Positions 28,521 to 37,175 of a stretch of 43,847 bases of DNA are shown in pieces. Source of the DNA: Candidatus Bathyarchaeota archaeon. Its GTDB lineage: Archaea > Thermoproteota > Bathyarchaeia > TCS64. Made by a program: the position numbers and the translations under genes. Under the pieces are notes generated by a model, which saw only the letters and a list, made by a program, of their open reading frames with translations, had not been told where the DNA came from and searched no databases. How positions within the stretch are numbered: the first letter of the stretch is position 1; every line of letters starts with the position of its first letter. The stretch is taken from the NCBI GenBank assembly GCA_016783485.1, contig JADHWM010000007.1, forward strand, positions 1 through 43,847, read 5' to 3'.

Positions 28521-28585
28521 AGTCCGCCTAACTGCGCTAAACAGTAAAGCATTTTATTGGATGGGGCGATGTTTAGGCGATAAGA

Positions 28586-29923
28586 ATGGGTAAAGTTCCC
28601 AACATAGTCACCCCTCCCCCGGGCCCCAAGTCGAAGGCCCTGGTGGAGAAGCGCAACGACCTCATCCCCCCCGGAGTCTATCTGGTCCAGCCCGTGACCA
28701 TCGCCGAGTCGAAGGGGGCAGTGATGAAGGACGTGGACGGCAACTCGTACATCGACTTCACATCGGGTATCGGCGTCACGAGCCTGGGCCACTGCGCCGA
28801 CGAGATCGTGGAGACCATCAGCGAGCAGGCCTCCAAGATCATCCACACCTGCATCCACGTCGTCAACTACGAGCCATACCTCGATCTCGCCCAGAAGCTC
28901 ATCGAAGTAACCCCCGGGGCCTTCAAGAAGAGGGCGATCCTGCTCAACAGCGGCTCCGAGGCGGTGGAGAACGCGATCAAGGTGGTCCGCCAGAGCACCG
29001 GGCGCCCCAACATCCTCAGCTTCGAGAACAGCTTCCACGGCCGAACCTACATGGCGCTGACCCTCACCGGGAAATGGGACCCCTACAAGGTGGGGCTCGG
29101 CCCCTTCGTCCCCGGCGTCTACTTCACACCGTTCCCCTACGCGTACCGCTGCCCCTGGGGAACCGACGACCCCGAGGAGTGCGGAAAGGCGGCCATCCAC
29201 CACATCGAGAAGAACATATTCAAGACCCAGGTGGACCCCTCCACCGTGGGCGCCATCATCACGGAGCCCATCCAGGGAGAGGGGGGCTTCATCGTCCCCC
29301 CTGACAGCTTCCTCCCCGACCTCAAAGGGCTCTGCGAGGAGCACGGCATCCAGCTCATCATCGACGAGATCCAGACCGGCTACGCCCGCACCGGCAAAAT
29401 GTGGGCCATCGAGCACTGGGGCGTCGAACCCGACCTCATGACCATCGCCAAGGCCATCGCCAGCGGACTGCCCCTGAGCGCCGTCGTAGCCCGGGACGAG
29501 CTCATGAAGGACATCTACCCGGGGAGCCTCGGGGGCACATACGGGGGCAACCCCATCGCCTGCGCCGCCGCCCTCAAGGTCCTCGAGATGATCGAGCGGG
29601 AAAAGATCGTGGACAAGGCCGCAGCCCTCGGGGTGAAGCTCGGGAAGAGGCTCGACGAGTTCTACGACAAGTACGAGGTCATCGGCGAGGTCAGGGGCAA
29701 GGGGCCCATGCTCGCCATGGAGATGGTGAAGGACCGGGGCTCAAGAAAACCCAACCCGGAGGCAGCATCCAATGTGATGAAGGCCGCCCTCGCCTCGGGG
29801 CTGCTGACCCTGAAGGCGGGACTCTACAACAACTGCATCCGGCTCCACCCGCCCCTCACCATCGAGGACGAGCTCCTCGAGAAAGGCCTCGACATCCTGG
29901 AGAAGGCCCTCAAAAAGGCCTGA
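28586..29923 (+). CDS. Class III aminotransferase (4-aminobutyrate/acetylornithine type)
   Basis: 445 aa; YIDFTSGIGVTSLGHC, LNSGSEAVENAIKVVRQ, LIIDEIQTGYARTGKMWA, AKAIASGLPLSAVVA. Confidence 0.94.
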   Translation: MGKVPNIVTPPPGPKSKALVEKRNDLIPPGVYLVQPVTIAESKGAVMKDVDGNSYIDFTSGIGVTSLGHCADEIVETISEQASKIIHTCIHVVNYEPYLDLAQKLIEVTPGAFKKRAILLNSGSEAVENAIKVVRQSTGRPNILSFENSFHGRTYMALTLTGKWDPYKVGLGPFVPGVYFTPFPYAYRCPWGTDDPEECGKAAIHHIEKNIFKTQVDPSTVGAIITEPIQGEGGFIVPPDSFLPDLKGLCEEHGIQLIIDEIQTGYARTGKMWAIEHWGVEPDLMTIAKAIASGLPLSAVVARDELMKDIYPGSLGGTYGGNPIACAAALKVLEMIEREKIVDKAAALGVKLGKRLDEFYDKYEVIGEVRGKGPMLAMEMVKDRGSRKPNPEAASNVMKAALASGLLTLKAGLYNNCIRLHPPLTIEDELLEKGLDILEKALKKA

Positions 29924-29933
29924 CCTCCCCTGT

Positions 29934-29951
29934 TTTTTCCTCTTCTTTTAC
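29934..29951 (+). terminator. Poly-T terminator after the class III aminotransferase
   Basis: ttttttcctcttctttta shortly downstream of the stop at 29923. Confidence 0.5.
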
Positions 29952-29952
29952 C

Positions 29953-30405
29953 TTAGGCACTCTGCTGAAGTGCCACCTGTTCCGCCGGGACACCCTCGAC
30001 GCCAATGTCTCGGGTCTCAGAGGGGGAGTGGAGGAGATCAGGCGGGGGATAGGGGACCTCGAGCTGGGCTGCGAGTAGGTAGAGTGACGTGAACACTCGC
30101 TGGTAGACGAAGTGGAGGACCTTGGGGACGCTCGACTCCTCGTCCATCTCGAGGGCGGCGTCGAAAGCCTCCCGCCCCCCAGAGATCACCGCGGTCCCCC
30201 CAACCTCGAACTTCACGAGGGAGGGCTTCGTGCGTATGGTGAGGTTGAATGTGAGGGTGAGCTCCCCGTTGGTCCTGTTCTCCTCGTCCATGCTAACATC
30301 CACGTCGAAGGTGACAGAGTCTGGCGTAGCCCCGGTGTCGATCCTCGTGCCCTCCACCTTGCCCAGCTTTACCCGGATGGGCGCCACGCCAACAATAGAC
30401 TCCAA
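29953..30405 (-). CDS. Small uncharacterised protein, possible SecB-like fold
   Basis: 150 aa from TTG; alternating beta pattern TFDVDVSMDEENRTNGELTLTFNLTIRTKPSLVKFEVGGTAVISG followed by VLHFVYQRVFTSLYLLAAQLEVPYPPPDLL. Confidence 0.55.
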   Translation of the reverse strand: MESIVGVAPIRVKLGKVEGTRIDTGATPDSVTFDVDVSMDEENRTNGELTLTFNLTIRTKPSLVKFEVGGTAVISGGREAFDAALEMDEESSVPKVLHFVYQRVFTSLYLLAAQLEVPYPPPDLLHSPSETRDIGVEGVPAEQVALQQSA

Positions 30406-30561
30406 GTAATGTCCCCACTAACGTCTAGACTCGCAACTCACCCGAACATGGTCTGATCTTCGAAGGTCAAATGAGCCGGAGAGGGTTTTGTGAATATGTG
30501 TGTAGCCTCTACGACATTCAACGGACCCAGCGGATCAAACCCCTGAGCCAAAGCTGGGCAA

Positions 30562-31191
30562 CTAGCCAACCTCCACCAGGGAGTCGGCGATGGACTGAAG
30601 CTCCTTGGTGACGCTCGAGAGGAAATTAATCCTGTTCTCGATCTTGCTCCTCCTCTGAGCGACCAGCGCATTGAACCGGGGCATCGCGTCGCTCACCACC
30701 GTGACCAGCAGATCACGGTTCTCAACGTCTGTGAGGTCCACCGACTCCATCCTCCCGTCCCGGTGAAGGACGACCAAATCCCCCTTGGGCAGAACGTTGG
30801 CTTTCTCGACGGCCCCGAGCTCGAGGGGGAGGACGCCTGCATCCACGGGCAGAGCCTTGGTGAGGGGCTCCATGAGCTTCAGGAACGCGAGGGAGAACGC
30901 CGCCACGATGCTCCCCTCCTCCGAGCTGAGCTCGCTGATCTGCCCAACGTCTTCCCTGAGCCGCCTCAGTGTCTCGACCACCGCATCGGGAGACGCTGGC
31001 ACGGCCACCCTGGGAACCGATGACTGGACAGCGGGCCCGGGCATCTCATGTGGAGCCTCATCCACCCTATCTTCTGACTCTGGCTGAGTATCACTTATGG
31101 GCTCGAGGCTTTCACCTTCATCGGAGCCGCTCACGTCGACAATATCAGTGCCTTCCTCCTCTTGTGAGCCCTGGGAATCATCCTGTGACAT
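30562..31191 (-). CDS. Uncharacterised protein with acidic N-terminal linker and helical C-terminus
   Basis: From ATG 31191: MSQDDSQGSQEEEGTDIVDVSGSDEGESLEP... then ordered region ending QRRSKIENRINFLSSVTKELQSIADSLVEVG. Confidence 0.6.
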   Translation of the reverse strand: MSQDDSQGSQEEEGTDIVDVSGSDEGESLEPISDTQPESEDRVDEAPHEMPGPAVQSSVPRVAVPASPDAVVETLRRLREDVGQISELSSEEGSIVAAFSLAFLKLMEPLTKALPVDAGVLPLELGAVEKANVLPKGDLVVLHRDGRMESVDLTDVENRDLLVTVVSDAMPRFNALVAQRRSKIENRINFLSSVTKELQSIADSLVEVG

Positions 31192-31332
31192 GAACCGCCC
31201 TTCTCCACGGACAGATACCCCGAAACAAAGTATCACGATAAGACTTTGTGTGTAGAAATCCCCCACATCAAGCTGAGAACGATAGAAGGTTGCCCCCTAG
31301 GAAGCCCCATTCAGTTAATTGACGGGATCACC

Positions 31333-31359
31333 GTATCAGAGGACACGTTACGCTGATAC
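31333..31359. promoter_or_regulatory. Operator-like inverted repeat in the divergent region before the MoxR gene
   Basis: GTATCAG (31333-31339) and CTGATAC (31353-31359), perfect 7-bp inverted repeat with a 13-nt spacer. Confidence 0.45.
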
Positions 31360-31418
31360 TTCACAGTTTCCTCTACCGGGAGACCGTATCGCCGGTGAAG
31401 AATCTATTTATTCCCGCC

Positions 31419-31442
31419 TTGAAGGGTTGATAAAACCCTCAA
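31419..31442 (+). promoter_or_regulatory. Hairpin upstream of the MoxR gene
   Basis: TTG-a-AGGGTT-gataa-AACCCT-CAA: 9 paired bases with a one-nt bulge. Confidence 0.4.
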
Positions 31443-31503
31443 CGGGACGCAGTTATCGAGACAATCGAGGAGCAATTCGGAGGATAATCCAGGTGTCGAC
31501 GCC

Positions 31504-32538
31504 TTGACGAATGAAAGCAAATCTCTAGGGTACGGCCATCAGGGGCTCAAAGAGCATGACGTCAGCAAAGTAGAGGAGATCAAGTCGTCCCAGGGCCGGA
31601 ACGGGAAGATCACCGTCCGCATGCAGAAGCAGCGGGCGATCACGACGAGCCCCCTCTACTACAAATATGACATCCAGAAATACGATCTCCACCCCAACTA
31701 CTACTTCGACGACGTCGCAGGGATGATCCCCAGCGGAGTCCCCGAGTACATCGATGCCGGCAACCAGTACGTGGAGCGCATCATCAGGGCGATGTACTAC
31801 TTCAAACAGTGCGCCCTCATCGGCCCCAGCGGCACAGGGAAGACCCACATCATCTACCTCGTCGCCGAGCTCACTGGACTCCCGGTCTGGGAGGTGAACT
31901 GCGGCCTACAGACGAGTAGCTACGACCTCATCGGCCGCTTCGTGGGGCTCGGGAAGGAGAACTGGATCGACGGCCAGGTCACCCTCTGGCTCAGGCACGG
32001 GGGCATCCTCTACCTCGACGAGGCGAACATGATGAAACAGGACGTCGCGACCCGCCTCAACCCGGTGCTGGACACCCGGGGCCACCTCGTCCTCACCGAG
32101 AAGGACAACGAGATCGTCCCCCGCCACAAGTACGCCTACTGCATCATCGCGATGAACCCCGCCACGGCCGAGTTCGCAGGGGCCAAGAAGCTGAACGCCG
32201 CGTTCAGGAGGAGGATGGCGGTCTGGATCAACTTCAAGTACCAGAGCATCGGCGAGAAGATCGCGGCGAGGGAGGCCGAGCTAGTGATGAAACGGTCCAA
32301 GGTAGACGAGGACACAGCTTACAAGCTCCTCAGGGTGGGGGCCGAGATGCGGAGGCAATATCTCGCCGGGGACCTCCCCTACGGTCCGAGCCCGGGCGAC
32401 ATCATCAACTGGGCGGTCCTCTGCAACGACGGCGTCGACCCGAAGAAGGCTGCCGAGGAGACCATCATCGCCCTCACCAGCGACAATCATGAAGTCCAGG
32501 AAGACGTCAGGCGGATCATCGATAGCGTATTCCGCTGA
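31504..32538 (+). CDS. MoxR/CbbQ-type AAA+ ATPase
   Basis: 344 aa; Walker A GPSGTGKT, Walker B GGILYLDEANMM, LNPVLDTRGHLVL, IIAMNPA, LNAAFRRRMAVWINF; TTG start. Confidence 0.92.
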   Translation: MTNESKSLGYGHQGLKEHDVSKVEEIKSSQGRNGKITVRMQKQRAITTSPLYYKYDIQKYDLHPNYYFDDVAGMIPSGVPEYIDAGNQYVERIIRAMYYFKQCALIGPSGTGKTHIIYLVAELTGLPVWEVNCGLQTSSYDLIGRFVGLGKENWIDGQVTLWLRHGGILYLDEANMMKQDVATRLNPVLDTRGHLVLTEKDNEIVPRHKYAYCIIAMNPATAEFAGAKKLNAAFRRRMAVWINFKYQSIGEKIAAREAELVMKRSKVDEDTAYKLLRVGAEMRRQYLAGDLPYGPSPGDIINWAVLCNDGVDPKKAAEETIIALTSDNHEVQEDVRRIIDSVFR

Positions 32539-32559
32539 AAATCATCGGGAAAGCGTCGG

Positions 32560-34263
32560 CTAAACTGCGTCATCACAGGCCTGGTAGAATCTTTGACTGA
32601 ACCTGTTGACGAACTGTTTGAGCGTGTACGATGTGCAGTGAGAGTCGAAGAGGTACTCCATCCGCCCGCTCTGAGCCCCTATGCCGATCACCGCCATATT
32701 CGCGGCCACGAGATTACTGATGATCTCCGAGGCAGCGGAGTGAATGTCTTTGTACCCGTAGGGCCAGCCATCGGAGATGACCATCATCACCTTGAGCTCC
32801 TCCCTCCTCGCAACCAGGGCCCTCCCCGCGAGCTCGATCGCGTCAGGCATGAAGGAGAGGCCCCTGAAGGCCAAGCCTCCGAGCCTGGCCTTGACTCGGG
32901 CGTTGTAATGCTCGCTGAAGTCCTTGATGATCTCGAACCGGTCGTTGAAGGCGAAGACGCTCCACGATGTCATGTCCAGTAGAACCTTGCCCGCGGACTC
33001 CGCCAGGATGACGGCGGTCTCCAGCGCGTAGTCTCTGACGTTCCTCATGCTAGTGCTCGCGTCGACGACGATGGCCCAGGCGAAGCTCTGCTTGATCTTC
33101 TCGTCCTTGAGGAAGATGTCGGTCCTTTCGCTCTTGCTCGCGATGACCTGGACGGCGTCTGCGAGGTCGAGGACCCCGAACTTCTTCCTGATGTCCTCCA
33201 TGTACTCGTTCATCGCCCCATTCAGGGCCTCGGTCATCTTGCTGGTGCTCCGCTTGCACCTCTCCTTGACCCGCAGGTACTCGGAGTAATCCTTGTTGGG
33301 GAACCCCAGGGAGTTGAACCTAGTGGATTGCGCAGGCTCCTCGTATCTCGAGAGAATCTTCCGCTCTTTCTCCTTCTCGAGAAAGTGGGATTCGAAGACC
33401 TGGAGCGCTTCCGCCTCCGACACTCTGCCAGGTTGAGACTGCCCTACGACAACCTGATCTCCACTGAGACCCTCGACGCACTCGGCCAGAAGCCCCTCAA
33501 ACCACTCCTGAGTGCCCACCCTCATGGGCGGAAAGAGGCTGCTTGCACCCAGATTCTCAGAAAAAGGCGGTGAGGGAGCCTCGATTATGGGCCCATACTC
33601 CAACAGGGCTCTGTAGACGGATTCAGCCGCTTCCAGCTTCTGGGGGAGGATGTCCGTCTCTTCATCGCGCAGGGACCTGCCAACAGCTTCCCTGAATCTC
33701 CTCAATAATTGGTAGAGGGGCTCAACGATGCCCAGGTCATAATCGGAGACATAACTAGTGAGACCGGTGTTGGCATAGACCATCAGGGATACCATGAGGC
33801 GGGTCGCCTGGACCCGTATGTTATCTACGCTCCTGAGCCTCGCAAGCATCATCGCCCCCGCGAATCCTAGGTCCAACACTTTGTCGGGATACCAGGTGGC
33901 GACGCATTGATTGACCCATATATCCTCCACCAGGGAGACCACGAAATTTGACAATACATCGTTCTTCCCCTCCCTCCACCCGTCGTAGGCGATATCCTTC
34001 CAGGACAACGTATGGCCGCTGAGGTGATAAACCGAGGCCCTGAAGAGCCAAACGATCTTTTTCCTGCCCTCCACGTCGTCTGGGAAAGTATATTCAAGGA
34101 ATGCAAGCGTTCCATCCCCGATTCTGGGTAAAGGGAGCTTAACGATGAATCCTAGCTCGTCCTCATCGAAATCGGGATACTCCAGGTCATATGCCATGAT
34201 GAACTTGAGTTTCAGTGGATCCTTCTCGAAAGAAAGGGATCTGGCGTACTCATCGAACCCCAT
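32560..34263 (-). CDS. von Willebrand factor A (vWA) domain protein
   Basis: C-terminal FAWAIVVDASTSMRNVRDYALE (MIDAS DxSxS), FNDRFEIIKDFSE, KVMMVISDGWPYG. ATG 34263 (MGFDEYARSL) preferred over 34335. Confidence 0.88.
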   Translation of the reverse strand: MGFDEYARSLSFEKDPLKLKFIMAYDLEYPDFDEDELGFIVKLPLPRIGDGTLAFLEYTFPDDVEGRKKIVWLFRASVYHLSGHTLSWKDIAYDGWREGKNDVLSNFVVSLVEDIWVNQCVATWYPDKVLDLGFAGAMMLARLRSVDNIRVQATRLMVSLMVYANTGLTSYVSDYDLGIVEPLYQLLRRFREAVGRSLRDEETDILPQKLEAAESVYRALLEYGPIIEAPSPPFSENLGASSLFPPMRVGTQEWFEGLLAECVEGLSGDQVVVGQSQPGRVSEAEALQVFESHFLEKEKERKILSRYEEPAQSTRFNSLGFPNKDYSEYLRVKERCKRSTSKMTEALNGAMNEYMEDIRKKFGVLDLADAVQVIASKSERTDIFLKDEKIKQSFAWAIVVDASTSMRNVRDYALETAVILAESAGKVLLDMTSWSVFAFNDRFEIIKDFSEHYNARVKARLGGLAFRGLSFMPDAIELAGRALVARREELKVMMVISDGWPYGYKDIHSAASEIISNLVAANMAVIGIGAQSGRMEYLFDSHCTSYTLKQFVNRFSQRFYQACDDAV

Positions 34264-34484
34264 CAATCCCCGCCTCGCTGATAGTAGTTGCCCCCCGGAA
34301 TAGATCTTGAGAGCTCGCCTATTCCGAAATAGCATGGGACGGTGAATCGGAGACGCTCAGCCAGGCCCTCTAGTCTCTCAATCATCTCGGTTGTTTCGGT
34401 CAAAACTCGGAGAGATTCTTCATAAACGCCTGTCTGTGAGGAAAAAGACCAACACTGCACCCACGAAGAGAGCATGCATGCCAT
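34263..34484 (-). CDS. Small helical ORF translationally coupled to the vWA gene
   Basis: 73 aa; TGATG overlap with the vWA start at 34263; EESLRVLTETTEMIERLEGLAERLRF amphipathic helix. Exact start uncertain. Confidence 0.45.
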   Translation of the reverse strand: MACMLSSWVQCWSFSSQTGVYEESLRVLTETTEMIERLEGLAERLRFTVPCYFGIGELSRSIPGGNYYQRGGD

Positions 34485-34541
34485 GAGGCTGGGAGTTAGC
34501 GTATGTGAAGTGTTTCAAAGAAACGGAGGCGGGCATGGGCC

Positions 34542-35060
34542 CTATCGTTGGACGGCCTGGATGACGGTGAACCCCCTGTTGAAGGTGAACCTCGCCAGGG
34601 CGTCGTCGTCCACGGGATTGATGATGATCTTCCTTAGGACGCCTTCCTCTAGGTAGCAGATGTACCTGATGTCGTTTCCGAGCCCGACCTTCCTGAGCTC
34701 CTCGAGGGACTCAATCCCCCTGCTCAGCGCCTCCAGCTTCTCCGAGATCTTCGAGATGGCCTCGAACATCACCTCGGCCTCTCCCTGGAGGCTTGAGCTG
34801 AGCTCTATTCCCTGGAACTGGACCCAGTCGGAGCCTTTCCTCTTCTTGTCGTTCTTCTTGCTGCCGAGTTTCTCGAGGTCAAGCTGCTTGAACCAGTCCT
34901 CGTCGCCGTGCTCCTCCTCGGCCTCCCGCAGGAAATTCCCGAGGCGCTCGCTGATCTCCTCCTTTTGGGACAGGTACGACTCGCTCTCAGCTTCGAGACG
35001 AGTCTGGAGCTCCTGGAGCGAGCGGATGGTGACGATCTCGGTGACGAGCCTCCCGTTCAA
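34542..35060 (-). CDS. Coiled-coil protein of unknown function
   Basis: 172 aa; long heptad-like segment LQELQTRLEAESESYLSQKEEISERLGNFLREAEEEH and a C-terminal beta-rich part. Confidence 0.65.
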   Translation of the reverse strand: MNGRLVTEIVTIRSLQELQTRLEAESESYLSQKEEISERLGNFLREAEEEHGDEDWFKQLDLEKLGSKKNDKKRKGSDWVQFQGIELSSSLQGEAEVMFEAISKISEKLEALSRGIESLEELRKVGLGNDIRYICYLEEGVLRKIIINPVDDDALARFTFNRGFTVIQAVQR

Positions 35061-35171
35061 GCGAATCCTCCCTTAGTAATTGTTCGGCCCTTGCCTTAGC
35101 CTCTGACCAGAATGAGCTCCGAGTTTTAATGAGGATTTGTGAGTTTTACGGCACTACACACTCAGCTAGGT

Positions 35172-35948
35172 CTAGCCGAGGAAGAAAGGCTTCAGGGTGG
35201 CGAGAGCGATATCACCCAGCGCCAGCGCCAGTACGTATCCGATGGCGATGTAGACCAAGAAGGGCAGGGTGTTGGAGACCCAGACCTCCTCCACGCCCGA
35301 GGCCTCCAATGTTGTGAAGACCTCCACCGCCGAGTCGTCGTCCTGGATGTCGGGCATGAGGATCAGCCTTCTACCCTGCATCTCCTCGGTTCCGGGTACC
35401 TCGAGGGGATACTGGAACGGGGGGCCCCTCACGGACCCAACCTCCATCTTGATCCCGGTGAACATGACCACGAGCTTCCTCCAGGTGGACTCGTCCTCGA
35501 GCCCGCTGAACAGGTTCCTGCCTTGAAGGGTCGACGCTAGGTTCCGGACCAGGAGGACGAGGGAGAAGGATGCACCGCATATAGCTGAGTTGGAGAACAG
35601 AGTGAGAGGGAAAAGAGGAGACACAATCCCGAGGGAAGGTTCCAGCCCTCGTGGGGATGTGGGATGGAGAACTGCGAGAGCGATGAACGCAAGCACGTCT
35701 GCGCCCCCGAACAGGCCGAGGTATCCCAAGCCGATTGATATTGCCGAGGAGATCAGAACCACGGCCACGAACCAGACCAGGGTGAGGCTGCCCGTGTATA
35801 CCTCGTAGAGGGCGATTATCAGCCCGAGGCCCCCGAACACCAGCCAGACCATGTCGTAGATCTCCCTGGTCTTCAGGTCGACCCAGGACGTGTAGCCCAG
35901 CATGGTGAGGCTGAGGAGGACCCTCAGGGCGTCCAGGGTGTTCAGAAT
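35172..35948 (-). CDS. Archaeal A24-family prepilin peptidase
   Basis: LGYTSWVDLKTREIYDMVW (first Asp), GLFGGADVLAFIALAVL (GGAD second Asp), C-terminal VWVSNTLPFLVYIAIGYVLALALGD. End given as 35948 because TM1 lies upstream of the ATG at 35903 (see findings). Confidence 0.85.
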   Translation of the reverse strand: MLNTLDALRVLLSLTMLGYTSWVDLKTREIYDMVWLVFGGLGLIIALYEVYTGSLTLVWFVAVVLISSAISIGLGYLGLFGGADVLAFIALAVLHPTSPRGLEPSLGIVSPLFPLTLFSNSAICGASFSLVLLVRNLASTLQGRNLFSGLEDESTWRKLVVMFTGIKMEVGSVRGPPFQYPLEVPGTEEMQGRRLILMPDIQDDDSAVEVFTTLEASGVEEVWVSNTLPFLVYIAIGYVLALALGDIALATLKPFFLG

Positions 35949-36005
35949 GGTGCACCTCTATTCTCGAACAGATTACCGTTTCAAGTCGCTTTTAAGGAGT
36001 TGTCG

Positions 36006-36761
36006 TCAACCCTCGACGAGGGTCTCCTGGGCCTGAACGAAGACCCCTCTCACGTCATTGACTCGCATGCGGATATTGATATGGTTCCCCGGGACTCCTG
36101 CACTGAATGTGAATCTATAGATCCCGTTCCCGTAATCCATAAACGCATAATCACCCTCCTGTGAAGCGTCGTTCCAAAGCCCAATACTCATGTACTCAAG
36201 CGCCGTAGATTGCGCCAGAGCTGGGGAATCCTCGTTCAGCACGTAAAGTGTTACGGTGACGTTTTTCTGGTTCCCGGAGATCACTGTGTAGCTCCCCAAG
36301 GTCCTGATCTCCGTGGTCTTGTTTACCGGGAAAGCCCAGTCGACCTCCGCTCCCCGGCCACCGATATTAAGTGTGAAGTCGACGTATGCGCTGGAGACCC
36401 CCACGCCCGAGGTCCCCCAGTCGAGCCAGATCCCGTCAGAATATGGCACTTGAGACCCAAGGGTCGCATTGAGGTCGCAGACACCGAACCTGTAATCGCC
36501 CCTCGTGAACGCCTCCCACCGGACGAGGTTGACACCCAGATTCGAGGAGGCCCCCCCATGGCTGACGTTGACGAGGGAAGCTGTGACGGTGTGAATCGAC
36601 CCCAGCCTGATGTGCTGAGCATAGTCGATCAGTGTGCCGTACGCCGGGGATGCATCGATCCTGCTGTTCCTGTAGATGTACACGTTGGCGGACAGGAGTA
36701 GGATGGAGATAGCGAAGGCGGCCACAATGAGGACCTGCCCACGCCTGAAACTGGCTTTCAT
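36006..36761 (-). CDS. Pilin-like protein, class III signal-like N-terminus
   Basis: MKASFRRGQVLIVAAFAISILLLSANVYIY: basic RRGQ followed by a hydrophobic helix, then a beta-rich ectodomain. Confidence 0.75.
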   Translation of the reverse strand: MKASFRRGQVLIVAAFAISILLLSANVYIYRNSRIDASPAYGTLIDYAQHIRLGSIHTVTASLVNVSHGGASSNLGVNLVRWEAFTRGDYRFGVCDLNATLGSQVPYSDGIWLDWGTSGVGVSSAYVDFTLNIGGRGAEVDWAFPVNKTTEIRTLGSYTVISGNQKNVTVTLYVLNEDSPALAQSTALEYMSIGLWNDASQEGDYAFMDYGNGIYRFTFSAGVPGNHINIRMRVNDVRGVFVQAQETLVEG

Positions 36762-37175
36762 CTATGGGCCTCCTAGCTGCAGGCGTAGCCTGTATATGGG
36801 ACAGGTGCTCGACTCGACGGCAAGGAGATACTCAACGCTCTCGATCCTCCGCCCCGAGACGCCGCCATTGGATATCTCCCTCGTGTTTACTACGGTACCC
36901 TGCTCGTCAATCACCGTCATGTTGAAGGATACTCGGGTCGGCAGAACGACTCGGAGAGCCAGCTCAAGGCCGTCCCAGTCTCCAGAATCCACGAGGCGCC
37001 CCAGGATCCCGTTGGATTCGAGCATCAGCAGTGCCTGCATCCCCAAGGAGTCGAGGCCCGTCTCCTCGAGGTAATCCCTCTCCCTCGGCATCTGAGAGGC
37101 AAAGAGGAGGGTGGTCACTATGATAACCGCGGCGAGGAACACGTCCAAGGTGTGGACCACGCCCCTCCTAGTCAT
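36762..37175 (-). CDS. Pilin-like protein
   Basis: MTRRGVVHTLDVFLAAVIIVTTLLFASQ; short basic RRG then hydrophobic helix; operon position. Confidence 0.65.
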   Translation of the reverse strand: MTRRGVVHTLDVFLAAVIIVTTLLFASQMPRERDYLEETGLDSLGMQALLMLESNGILGRLVDSGDWDGLELALRVVLPTRVSFNMTVIDEQGTVVNTREISNGGVSGRRIESVEYLLAVESSTCPIYRLRLQLGGP

